This document shows, piece after piece, positions 1 through 7,002 of a stretch of 42,500 nucleotides of DNA. The stretch lies in assembly GCA_036496265.1 (NCBI GenBank), contig DASXLL010000036.1:1-42500 (forward strand), in the 5' to 3' direction. A program made the position numbers and the translations under genes. A model generated the notes under the pieces. That model did no database searches. It was not told where the DNA came from and was given only the letters and a program-made list of their open reading frames with translations. This stretch comes from CAYLLN01 sp036496265. Lineage in GTDB: Bacteria > Planctomycetota > Planctomycetia > Pirellulales > Pirellulaceae. Position 1 is the stretch's first letter. Every line of letters starts with the position of its first letter.

Positions 1-63
1 GGCCAGGGGACACGAAACAGGAGACTGCATGCGGCGAATAAGTTCGGCCGCGTCTGTTCGGTC

Positions 64-819
64 TTAGTTCAGGCTAAACCGCGGGGGGAAGTCTGTCAGT
101 AGGTCGCCGGAGGATTCGAGACGGCGGGCGAGGTCGAGGAGCTTTTCTTCGAGAATGTCAGCGCGGCGGTCTACGTTGCACTCGGTGAGGAGCTGCTGCT
201 TGATGGTCGTGGAGAAGCCGAGGGTGAAGGCGAAGACGTCGGTGAGCATGCCGAGGGAGGCTTCGCCGGCGAGAAGCTCGTCGAGTTGCTCGTGGAGAGC
301 TTCGGAATCGGGCAGGAGTTGGCGGGCAAGCTCGAGGATGCGGCGCTGGACGTCGGTGCGGCGAGCGCCGGAGGAAGCGCAGCCCGAAGAAGGATAGTAG
401 TCGTCGAGCGGCTCGACTTCGGCCATGCGAAATGAAAGCGCCGGCGGCAGCTCCTGGCGGATCGCGATGCGTTTGAGGCCGCGGATCAGGATATTGTGCC
501 GGCCGGTGGGGAGGCGCTCGTGGGCGACGATTTTGGTTTGGCAGGCGACGGGGGCGATCGGCGGGCGGCCATCGTAGTCGTTTTCCCAGCCGGGCTGGAG
601 CATGACCATTGCGATCGTGCGGTCGGAGCTGAGCGCGTCTTCGAGCAGGTCGCAGTAGCGCGGCTCGAAAACGTGCAGCGGCTGAATGACATGCGGAAAC
701 ATGACCAGGCTGGGCAGCGGGAAGAGCCGCACGGCACTGGCAGCCGCGGTCGAGGGCTTGGGACTGTCGTCGGAGGCGGGCATGGCGGCGGGGCGAGCGG
801 ATAGGAGGGCAGGTTTCAT
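64..819 (-). CDS. LON peptidase substrate-binding domain protein
   Basis: A 251-residue protein carrying a stand-alone N-terminal domain of Lon protease (LON substrate-binding family). The family signature RLFPLPSLVMFPHVIQPLHV lies at about residues 31-50 and is followed by FEPRY and by ILIRGLKRIAI, the usual core strands. There is no AAA+ or Ser-Lys protease part, so this is the single-domain form whose function is not established; peptide or substrate binding in the cytoplasm is inferred. The reading frame opens further up with a TTG at 879 inside the end of maf, but the ATG at 819 is a better start and leaves a Pro/Ala/Ser-rich leader of about 28 residues. It lies just downstream of maf on the same strand with a 37-nt gap, so co-transcription is likely. 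Confidence 0.85.
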   Translation of the reverse strand: MKPALLSARPAAMPASDDSPKPSTAAASAVRLFPLPSLVMFPHVIQPLHVFEPRYCDLLEDALSSDRTIAMVMLQPGWENDYDGRPPIAPVACQTKIVAHERLPTGRHNILIRGLKRIAIRQELPPALSFRMAEVEPLDDYYPSSGCASSGARRTDVQRRILELARQLLPDSEALHEQLDELLAGEASLGMLTDVFAFTLGFSTTIKQQLLTECNVDRRADILEEKLLDLARRLESSGDLLTDFPPRFSLN

Positions 820-856
820 GTTAGTGAGAGGCAAAAACCATCGCCAGCGAGTTGCG

Positions 857-1477
857 TTATTGAGGCGAAAAAAGTCCAAATTCGTTCAGCATTCTGGCCA
901 AAAGCTGCATGGGAAGGCCGACAACGTTGGATTCGCTGCCAGCGAGGATGTGAACCCAGTCGAGGCCATCCTGGTAGCCGAAGGCCCCGGCTTTGCCCTG
1001 CCATTGATTGGTGTCGAGGTAGTTTTCTAGGGCTTCCTCGCTGATTGGGTCCATGACGAGGCGGGTGATGTCGATTTCGAGGCGGTGGTCGCCAGTCGGC
1101 AGCCGCCAGAGGCAGAGGCCGCTGATGACGCGATGCTCGCGACCGCGGAGGAGTGCTAGCATGCGACGGGCGTCGTTCCGATCGGCGGGTTTGCCGAGGA
1201 TTTGGCCGGAACATTCGGCGACGGTGTCGCAGGCGAGGATCAGGGATTCGGGGCTCGGGGCTCGGGGCTCGGGGTTTAAGAGGGAATTGAGTTGGCGGGC
1301 GGTGGATTGGGCTTTGGCGAGGGCGAGGCGGCGGACGAGGAGCTCGGGGGGTTCGCCCGGGAGCGGGTCTTCGTTGACGTCGGTGGGTGGCTGGATGGTG
1401 AATTGATAGCCAGCGTCTAGCAATAGCTGGCGGCGGCGCGGCGAGCTGCTGGCGAGGACAAGTGGTTGTCGGGGCAT
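857..1477 (-). CDS. maf: Maf-like nucleoside triphosphate pyrophosphatase
   Basis: A 206-residue Maf/Ham1-fold enzyme expected to hydrolyse non-canonical or excess nucleoside triphosphates to monophosphate and pyrophosphate in the cytoplasm. The N-terminal motif LASSSPRRRQLL (residues 7-18) matches the Maf signature, with Gln where many members have Glu; ILACDTVAECSGQILGKP supplies the catalytic Asp and the LGKP loop, and HRVISGL follows. The length is normal for the family. An unusual segment, roughly PEPRAPSPES just before the catalytic strand, is encoded by a GGGGCTC heptanucleotide array (1243-1277), so the protein appears to have absorbed a repeat in frame. ATG start at 1477. Probably in an operon with the LON-domain gene. 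Confidence 0.9.
   Translation of the reverse strand: MPRQPLVLASSSPRRRQLLLDAGYQFTIQPPTDVNEDPLPGEPPELLVRRLALAKAQSTARQLNSLLNPEPRAPSPESLILACDTVAECSGQILGKPADRNDARRMLALLRGREHRVISGLCLWRLPTGDHRLEIDITRLVMDPISEEALENYLDTNQWQGKAGAFGYQDGLDWVHILAGSESNVVGLPMQLLARMLNEFGLFSPQ
1243..1277. repeat. Heptanucleotide array inside maf
   Basis: Five 7-nt units in a row: GGGATTC, three copies of GGGGCTC, then GGGGTTT. The array lies within the maf reading frame and encodes a Pro/Glu/Ser-rich surface-loop-like stretch. The 7-nt period is shared with other arrays in this window. Confidence 0.85.
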
Positions 1478-1813
1478 CGGCTTCGTGGTGATAGCGCTCG
1501 TTCGGGCCGGTTATTGCCAGGCGCGATGTAGTGATTTTCTGTTCAGTTATTTCAGAGGGATTTTATCGTTAGGCATATGCATATGAATTCAAATTATTTC
1601 GAGGGACAAATCATCGCAAGTTGTTAATTGCACTATTGTTTTGTCAATTGTTGCGGGTTGCGTTTATGCAGAGGTTGCATAGTTATGCATGGACTGATTT
1701 TTTTGAAAAAGTGTTCGTCGACCGACGGTACTAGGCAGTGCGGGCGCGCGGAATCAGGTATTTATTGAACTGTTGTATACGTAATTTGTTTCGGTCTTGT
1801 ATTACAACGCTAA
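1478..1813. other. AT-rich intergenic region, no gene seen
   Basis: This stretch is markedly richer in A and T than the surrounding coding DNA. It contains a small palindromic run around 1574-1585 (gcatatgcatatg) and several TTG/TATA-like words, so it could hold promoters for genes on either side. I see no reading frame with a ribosome-binding site and no RNA gene I recognise. Confidence 0.5.
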
Positions 1814-1990
1814 CTACGGCACAAAGTGAAGGCGCACAAGCAGATCAGACGTCGCCTGGCGGCCGAGGATAATGTCTTCGTCAACCCAACATTTCCCGAA
1901 AAATGTCATGCAGGCAAGAGCGTGCATGCACATCGCCATGACCAGTTCCAGATGCCCAACCACATCGTTTCCGGTCGTCAGACTGGGCAT
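1814..1990 (-). CDS. Candidate small protein, 58 residues, unknown function
   Basis: A short minus-strand frame that I cannot assign to a family. The start ATG at 1990 is preceded by AAGGAG at a spacing of seven bases, the best Shine-Dalgarno match in this gap. Codon choice (CTG, GTG, GCG, CGC, GGC) resembles the neighbouring genes even though the DNA around it is AT-rich. The product begins MPSLTTGNDVVGHLELVM, contains three Cys and four His residues, ends with LLVRLHFVP, and has no obvious signal peptide or membrane span. A longer start at 2029 has no ribosome-binding site. The opposite strand is also open over this region (GTG at 1826 to 2263) but that frame lacks a ribosome-binding site and runs into a repeat. 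It may be a real small gene or chance. Confidence 0.45.
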   Translation of the reverse strand: MPSLTTGNDVVGHLELVMAMCMHALACMTFFGKCWVDEDIILGRQATSDLLVRLHFVP

Positions 1991-2180
1991 CTCGCAACTC
2001 CTTGGCGGTCTTTCACTTACGACATTCATAGCGTTGTAGTACTTGGCGGCGAATTTTTGAAGTGGAAGTCCGGGGCTAGTCTCCTAGCCTTAAGTTGCGG
2101 CGCCCCAGATTTTCGAGTCCGGGAAGAGAAAAAGGAAATTGCCAGTCCTCCCGGGGTTGGCTATTCTTTTACGGCGAGTT

Positions 2181-2233
2181 GGCAAGGCGGGAGCCTCGGT
2201 AGTGCGTTCCCAGGGAGGACCCGGGGAACGAGG
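2181..2233. repeat. Two-hairpin palindromic repeat, family A, copy 1
   Basis: First copy of a dispersed element with two parts: a short hairpin around GGCGGGAGCC, a spacer of about ten bases, then a palindrome of the form GTTCCCAGG-GAGGA-CCTGGGAAC followed by GAG. This copy has one substitution in the right arm of the second hairpin (CCCGGGGAAC). Further copies are at 4094-4154, 4191-4243 and 4731-4785. Confidence 0.8.
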
Positions 2234-2273
2234 TGGAATGACGCTGGGATTGCAAAAGTCTGACAGTTAACTA

Positions 2274-2304
2274 GAGTCGGCCGGTAATGCGGCTGGCTCT
2301 TTTT
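2274..2304 (+). terminator. Intrinsic terminator with no annotated gene upstream
   Basis: GAGTCGGCCG (2274-2283) pairs with CGGCTGGCTC (2290-2299) as a 10-bp RNA stem including two G-U pairs, with a 6-nt loop and five T residues immediately after. This is a good Rho-independent terminator on the plus strand, yet no confident plus-strand gene ends before it. Confidence 0.6.
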
Positions 2305-2463
2305 ATGCGCCGACGGTTTCCCGCCATTTTCCGGCGGCTCGCGAAAATGATAGTTGACGAATGAGGGATGTGGGCTTACAAGTAAACCCACCTGTTTTAG
2401 GGAACGGTAGAGAAGCCGCGATTGGTGGGGGGATCAGGCGATTAGTCCCCTAGCGAAGCGGGC

Positions 2464-2558
2464 GGTGGAGGGCGATTCCACCGAGGGCTGCTGTGGTAGG
2501 CCGGCGCATGGATTGTGCCGACTTACGGTTCTCGCTGCGGATGGAGGGCGATTCCACT
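2464..2558. repeat. Paired TGGAGGGCGATTCCA hairpins
   Basis: TGGAGGGCGATTCCAC occurs at about 2466-2481 and again at 2542-2557. The first copy makes a GGTGGA/TCCACC stem (2464-2469 with 2477-2482). Both copies lie in the presumed leader of the RTX gene at 2608. Function unknown. Confidence 0.55.
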
Positions 2559-2607
2559 CTGGGCGATGGGTTTTCGTGGAAACTTTTTCTCGGAAAGGGC
2601 TGCTGCT

Positions 2608-3975
2608 ATGAAGATTGCAAAGTGGTTGGGGTTTGGGCGGGGTTCGGCTCAAAAGAAACGACGGGCTGCGGCGATGCGAAAGCGGCCGCTGCTGGGGGAG
2701 CGGTTGGAGAATCGATCGCTATTGACTGTTGTCGTGGATGATGTGGATCTTAGCGCAACCTCATGCGTCGGCGGTCATCCCGACTATAACTCGATACAAG
2801 CGGCGGCTAATGCCGCTGGACAGAATGTAATTCAAATCTGCGACGGGACTTACGACAACGAGCCCGAAAACCTTGTAGATGCAAACGGCGTCCTATTATC
2901 CTTTGGTTCGCCAACCGGAGTTGTGACGATCGATGGGGGTCTCACGCTCGGCAGCAGCTTAATGGAGTTTAATATCAACGGCGACACGCCGGGAACCGAT
3001 TACAGCCAACTCGTCGTGAACGGCCGCGTCTTTGAGGGCAACATTGACGGCGTCAATATAAACAACAATGTAAGTTTAAGCGTCAACGGCACTCGGCAGG
3101 CGAACGATGGCCAAGCGATTGTCTTGATTGCGAATCATTCGGCCCAAAATACGACCGAGTTCCCCGTAGGCCCCTTCAATGGGCTGCCGGAAGGCTCCCT
3201 CGTTGACGTGGCTGGAGTGAAATATGTCATCACCTATAAGTACAATGCCGAAAACGCCGCGAACCATTTCTCGCCGGCTGGGAACGATGTGGCGCTGATC
3301 GATGTGTCGGGTTCGCTGGCACCCACAACGGGAACCGCACGGTTGGTCACCGATCCATCCAACCTGTCGCAGAAAGCCCTTGTCGTCAGTGGCACATCCG
3401 CGAATAACACGATCGAAGTGCGACCGAAGGATACCACGAACGTTGAAGTGAAGATCAATGGCGTGAGCCAGGGTGTTTGGCCTGCCTCGGATATTACGGG
3501 CAACATCATCATTTATGGCGGAGCGGGCGACGACAAAATCACCATCGATCCGCATGTCATGATTCCCGTTGTCGCCCTCGGCGAAGGCGGCAAAGACACG
3601 CTGCAGGCAGGCGGCGGCCCGGCCGTCTTGGTGGGCGGAGATGGCGATGACACGCTGAACGGCAACAATAGCAGCGATATCCTGATCGGTGGTATGGGCA
3701 AAGACAACCTCCATGGCAACGGGGGGGACGATACTCTGATCGGCGGGTACACGGCATTCGACACCGACCTGGTAGCGCTCGAAAGGCTTTTGAGCGATCC
3801 CAGTTTGCTGGTTGCAGATAACACCGTATTCGATGACTCCATAACCGACACGATGGATGGCAATGGGGGCAGTGATTACTACTTTGCCAATTCAGACGTT
3901 GCATTCAAAGACAACATCAAGCTGACCAAGGATGACGAAGGCGTGATCGACATTGATCCCGCGCCGTCCGCTTAA
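2608..3975 (+). CDS. Secreted RTX-type Ca-binding protein with LEPR-XLL tag
   Basis: A 455-residue protein probably exported to the cell surface or medium. The basic N-terminus runs into GERLENRSLLT (residues 30-40), a form of the planctomycetal LEPR-XLL motif that marks extracellular proteins of this phylum. Residues about 60-85 (SIQAAANAAGQ, then CDGTYDN) resemble the opening of a parallel beta-helix domain. The C-terminal third carries glycine/aspartate nonapeptides of the hemolysin type: GGAGDDKIT, GGDGDDTLNG, GGMGKDNLHG and GGDDTLIGG, which bind calcium between strands of a beta-roll. ATG at 2608 is preferred over an in-frame ATG at 2515 because the latter reads through the repeat-bearing leader. 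A strong terminator follows at 4039. No catalytic domain is recognised; a structural or adhesive role is inferred. Confidence 0.85.
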   Translation: MKIAKWLGFGRGSAQKKRRAAAMRKRPLLGERLENRSLLTVVVDDVDLSATSCVGGHPDYNSIQAAANAAGQNVIQICDGTYDNEPENLVDANGVLLSFGSPTGVVTIDGGLTLGSSLMEFNINGDTPGTDYSQLVVNGRVFEGNIDGVNINNNVSLSVNGTRQANDGQAIVLIANHSAQNTTEFPVGPFNGLPEGSLVDVAGVKYVITYKYNAENAANHFSPAGNDVALIDVSGSLAPTTGTARLVTDPSNLSQKALVVSGTSANNTIEVRPKDTTNVEVKINGVSQGVWPASDITGNIIIYGGAGDDKITIDPHVMIPVVALGEGGKDTLQAGGGPAVLVGGDGDDTLNGNNSSDILIGGMGKDNLHGNGGDDTLIGGYTAFDTDLVALERLLSDPSLLVADNTVFDDSITDTMDGNGGSDYYFANSDVAFKDNIKLTKDDEGVIDIDPAPSA

Positions 3976-4038
3976 TTCACGGCTGCGAAATGCTGGCCAG
4001 CGGCAGCGGCACCGCTGCGTGCGCGAATGAAAACCGCG

Positions 4039-4069
4039 AAGGGAGCAATTTCGGTTGCTCCCTTTTTTT
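4039..4069 (+). terminator. Rho-independent terminator of the RTX gene
   Basis: AAGGGAGCAA (4039-4048) pairs perfectly with TTGCTCCCTT (4055-4064) around a TTTCGG loop and is followed by an unbroken T run to 4069. It lies 64 nt after the stop codon at 3975. Confidence 0.9.
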
Positions 4070-4093
4070 GCGCGCAGGCGCGATCTGCTGGCA

Positions 4094-4154
4094 CGAGGCG
4101 GGTGGGACGGGAGCCTCGCGATATTGCGTTCCCAGGGAGGACCCTGGGAACGAG
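4094..4154. repeat. Two-hairpin palindromic repeat, family A, copy 2
   Basis: A full copy with CGAGGC/GCCTCG arms for the first hairpin, interrupted by a few extra bases, then the perfect GTTCCCAGG/CCTGGGAAC palindrome around GAGGA and the ACGAGA tail. Confidence 0.85.
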
Positions 4155-4190
4155 ACATCAGGGACATTGCGCCGTGTAGTCGGTGTCGGG

Positions 4191-4243
4191 CGAGGCGGGA
4201 GCCTCGGGGTATGCGTTCCCAGGGAGGACCCTGGGAACGAGAG
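4191..4243. repeat. Two-hairpin palindromic repeat, family A, copy 3
   Basis: CGAGGC-GGGA-GCCTCG as first hairpin, a short spacer, then GTTCCCAGG-GAGGA-CCTGGGAAC and GAGAG. It lies 37 bp after copy 2 in the same orientation. Confidence 0.85.
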
Positions 4244-4452
4244 AAGCCCGCGGTGGCACGCACTAGCGGCGAAGTTTGCTGTGGCCGGCAAAACCGGCAT
4301 ATTCGGCCGAGTTTCGCTAGATTGCGCGGTTTATGAAGAGTTTGGTCGTAGTCCCCTGGTGCTGGCGGCCGAATTCGAGAACCTAGGATGTGTTGCAATC
4401 GTATGGGCGGAAGGGATCGCTCGGAACAGCTACCCGAACAGTGTGGTTTTCG

Positions 4453-4707
4453 ATGTCTTTAACAGCTATGAAGTCCGCGAACGCGAAGTGCTCGTCGTTC
4501 GAACCGAATTTGGCGGCTCGTGTGGATCAGGCGCTGCAGACGAATCCGTATGTCAACGGACGGCTGCTGCGGTTTGAGACGGAAGGCAGCCGCGTGGTGC
4601 TGCAGGGAAAAGTGAAGTCGTATTTTCAGAAGCAGATGGCGCAGGAAGTGATTCGGAAGGTGGCGGGAGTGGAAGAAATTGAGAATTGTTTGGAAGTGTT
4701 GATGTAG
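4453..4707 (+). CDS. Small BON-domain protein
   Basis: An 84-residue protein consisting essentially of one BON domain. The segment from AARVDQALQTNPYV through GRLLRFETEGSRVVLQGKV to VIRKVAGVEEIENCLEVL shows the family pattern: an amphipathic helix, then the V-x-L-x-G-x-V strand, a second helix, and the V-x-x-V-x-N ending. BON domains bind phospholipid or membrane surfaces in proteins such as OsmY. No signal peptide is evident, so the location is uncertain. ATG at 4453 is chosen; an in-frame ATG at 4468 is equally possible, and the longer frame from 4390 has no support. It is flanked by family A repeats on both sides and sits convergent to the DUF1559 gene. Confidence 0.75.
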   Translation: MSLTAMKSANAKCSSFEPNLAARVDQALQTNPYVNGRLLRFETEGSRVVLQGKVKSYFQKQMAQEVIRKVAGVEEIENCLEVLM

Positions 4708-4730
4708 GGGTGGGCAAATACGGATGCGGA

Positions 4731-4785
4731 GCGAGGCAGGAGCCTCGCGGTAATGAATTCCCAGGGAGGACCCTGGGAACGAGAG
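4731..4785. repeat. Two-hairpin palindromic repeat, family A, copy 4
   Basis: GCGAGGC/GCCTCGC forms the first hairpin with an AGGA loop, and TTCCCAGG-GAGGA-CCTGGGAA the second, with GAATTC replacing the usual GCGTTC before it. It lies between the convergent BON and DUF1559 genes. Confidence 0.85.
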
Positions 4786-4796
4786 AGAGAAAAAGG

Positions 4797-4818
4797 CTCG
4801 GCGGGAGCCTCGCCATCC
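4797..4818. repeat. Half copy of family A repeat
   Basis: Only the left hairpin unit remains (GGCTC-GGCGG-GAGCC). The second palindrome is missing, which shows that the two hairpins can occur separately. Confidence 0.6.
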
Positions 4819-4846
4819 CATGGCGTTGTCGCGCATCCATGCGCGT

Positions 4847-6001
4847 CTAGTCGAGGTTGATCGTCGCGCCTTCGCCTTTGTTGCAGATAGCGGCGAAGGT
4901 AGCGGCGGCGATGTTGAAATTGATGGCGCGGACGCTGCCATCGGCAAACAGGGCGCTCATGGCGCTGGGGTGCCCGCCACCGAAGCGTGAGCCGAGGCGC
5001 TGCGTTGTGGAAGTGGGCGGGTCGCGCCACCAATCGCAGCATGGATTGTTGGTATTTGCATCGACCCGCTGACCGGTGACGGGATTATTGTTGGTGTCGC
5101 GAATAGGCGGCAGCAGCCCCAGCCGCAGGATGTCCGGATCGAGGCTGCTGAGCAGGTTGTGGTCGTCGTTCCAGGCTCCGTAAAGGTATTGGTCGGGGCG
5201 CATCCACTTTTCGCCGATGAGCAGCGTGTTGCTGGTGCCATCCGTGATTTGCGCCAATCGACTCATTGTGTCGCCCTGGAGCGTGGAGCGGTCGCCGGTC
5301 GGACTGCTGATGTCGCCGTTGCTCAATTCCGCGGGAACGATAATGGCCGACAGCGTTCCGGGGTCATTACGAATCGCAGCATAGTTCGTATAGTCTTGCG
5401 GTCCGTTGTACACGGCCGCGTAGTCGAGCGGGGCACTGCCGTTGGCATTGCCGGTGGAGAGAGTCTTTATCGCGTGCCGCGAAGTACAGATGAAACCCGG
5501 CATCACCGTATTGCGAACCTTTCCCGCCGTGAGATTGGCGGCGTTGCCTAGCTCCAGAAAAGGGAAGAGTTGGAAGGGCCAACTGGCGGCCTGCTTGGGC
5601 GGGGCCGACCAGGGAGCGCCCGTCGGCTGCCCGCCGACGAGTGGGCCGCTGCTGAACGAATTGACTTGCGACCCGTTGAGATTGAAGCCCATGGCGCAGC
5701 CGGGCTGCGGCCAATCGCCGGGAGAGATTCCGGTCGGGACGGGGTTGGGCATGGCGTTGCACCAGTGGAACCAACCGGCGCTGGGCATGCGGCCGTTGGT
5801 GTCGTGGAAGTTGTGCATGGCGATGCCGATCTGCTTGAGATTGTTGAGGCAGCGCGTGCGGCGAGCGGCTTCGCGGGCCGATTGAACGGCGGGCAGGAGC
5901 AGCGCGACCAGGACGCCGATGATGGCGATGACGACGAGCAGCTCCACCAAAGTGAAGGCTCGTCGTATGGCTCTCGAAGCGCAAGCTAAACCACGGAGCA
6001 T
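4847..6001 (-). CDS. DUF1559 protein with type IV prepilin-like N-terminus
   Basis: A 384-residue member of the very large planctomycetal DUF1559 family. The N-terminus has the type II/IV prepilin signal RRAFTLVELLVVIAIIG (residues 13-29), with Phe16 as the likely first mature residue and Glu20 at the +5 position, followed by the hydrophobic helix and AREAARRTRCLNNLKQIG, which is typical of the family. The C-terminal HPSAMSALFADGSV is the H-X9-DG motif. The protein should be inserted in the inner membrane and processed by a prepilin peptidase; its exact job is unknown. ATG at 6001 has GGGGGA about eight bases upstream. A lipoprotein gene lies 85 nt upstream on the same strand, an arrangement I regard as a probable functional pair. 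Confidence 0.93.
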   Translation of the reverse strand: MLRGLACASRAIRRAFTLVELLVVIAIIGVLVALLLPAVQSAREAARRTRCLNNLKQIGIAMHNFHDTNGRMPSAGWFHWCNAMPNPVPTGISPGDWPQPGCAMGFNLNGSQVNSFSSGPLVGGQPTGAPWSAPPKQAASWPFQLFPFLELGNAANLTAGKVRNTVMPGFICTSRHAIKTLSTGNANGSAPLDYAAVYNGPQDYTNYAAIRNDPGTLSAIIVPAELSNGDISSPTGDRSTLQGDTMSRLAQITDGTSNTLLIGEKWMRPDQYLYGAWNDDHNLLSSLDPDILRLGLLPPIRDTNNNPVTGQRVDANTNNPCCDWWRDPPTSTTQRLGSRFGGGHPSAMSALFADGSVRAINFNIAAATFAAICNKGEGATINLD

Positions 6002-6086
6002 GTGAATTCCCCCGTCAGGCCGATCGATCGATTCGGCTATATAAGAAAACGACCCCCAGAGATGCTTAGCTTAAGTGGTCGCGAGG

Positions 6087-6527
6087 TCATTTTGTATATT
6101 GATTGAACATTTCTTGGTCATATTCTTCGACGTTGCCGCGAGTGAGGGCGATGAAGCGGCGGCCGTCTTTGCCTTCGGCTTCCCAGGCGAGTGACCGCGC
6201 CGATTCGAGATTGGCGAGGTTATAGCGGACGATGAACTTCTTCTTGTCGCGGGGGGAGACGAAGAGGCTGTCGATGTCGTTGCCGAGGTTGCGCGACTCG
6301 CGCTCGGTGGCGTCGAGTTTTTTGCCGAAGGCGGCCAAGTCTTCCTCGGAAGCGGGCGGTTTGCGGTTCTTTTCGATATAGAACCGGTAGAGATTGAAGA
6401 GCTTGTAGAGGCGATCTTGGGCGCTGGCCTCGAGCGGGGCGATGGGCGGGCCGGAATTGCAGCCGAGGGTCGCAATGAGAAGGCTGCCAATAAATATCCA
6501 AATTGTTGGACGAGCGAACTGGCCCAC
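6087..6527 (-). CDS. Small lipoprotein upstream of the DUF1559 gene
   Basis: A 146-residue protein with a lipoprotein signal: a hydrophobic stretch IWIFIGSLLIATLGC ends in the lipobox LGC with Cys23 as the lipidated residue. The mature part is charged and helical (QDRLYKLFNLYRFYIEKN, then PPASEEDLAAFGKKL) and ends in short strands around KKFIVRYNLANLE and GKDGRRFIALTRG. I do not recognise a named domain. It lies on the same strand as, and 85 nt upstream of, the DUF1559 gene, so both may be transcribed together. Function unknown; a periplasmic partner of the pseudopilin-like protein is an inference from position only. Confidence 0.75.
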   Translation of the reverse strand: MGQFARPTIWIFIGSLLIATLGCNSGPPIAPLEASAQDRLYKLFNLYRFYIEKNRKPPASEEDLAAFGKKLDATERESRNLGNDIDSLFVSPRDKKKFIVRYNLANLESARSLAWEAEGKDGRRFIALTRGNVEEYDQEMFNQYTK

Positions 6528-7002
6528 AGTGGTCCCCTGGAAAGATGCACAAAGCCCGTTGGAGGCCGTGAATTTAGGCCTCGTCTGCCGGTTTCGTCTG
6601 GTAACGCGAGAACGACGGCAATTGCCACGCGATTCTAATCAGGGAAGGCCCCGGCTGTCATCCAAAAATGGCGGAAAGCTGAAAAGTGCGGTGGGCGTGG
6701 TGGATTCTGGGACGTCAATCCATAAACAAACTGGAATATTAAAAATACTCTGCCGACGATTGATTTTGTGGGTCCATATACGTTATTTTTTGCGTTTGAA
6801 TGCATGGTACACGCGAGGTGGGCGCAGCGGGCTTTTTTGGAACGGGCCAGCTGTCGCCAAGAGGCATCTTTTCTTCGGAACACACGTGTTTTTTAGGAAC
6901 ATGGGGGCCGGCTGCGACTAGTTCATCGGTTGACAAGCTCATCTGACGACTAGGGCGGCTGACTTCGACGCACGTGCTTGGCGTGCAGCGAGGTAAAAAT
7001 TT
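6528..7002. other. Divergent intergenic region, no gene seen
   Basis: A 475-bp gap between the divergent lipoprotein and giant surface-protein genes. The part from about 6720 to 6800 is AT-rich and could hold promoters for both sides. No repeat family of this window occurs here, and no frame has convincing coding character. Confidence 0.4.

Noticed and set aside
1826..2263. Plus-strand frame of 145 codons ending just before the terminator at 2274
   Set aside because: GTG start without ribosome site, and the C-terminal third is simply the translation of a family A repeat. A non-coding transcript here remains possible.
2515..2607. Longer N-terminus of the RTX protein from an ATG at 2515
   Set aside because: The extra 31 residues come from the repeat-bearing leader; the ATG at 2608 directly gives the basic tag typical of LEPR-XLL proteins.
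3990..4577. Open frames reading through the family A repeats on both strands (also 4459-4947 and 41345-41698)
   Set aside because: Products contain translated palindromes (for example FPGSSLG) and no domains; these are repeat-derived frames often mis-annotated as hypothetical proteins.
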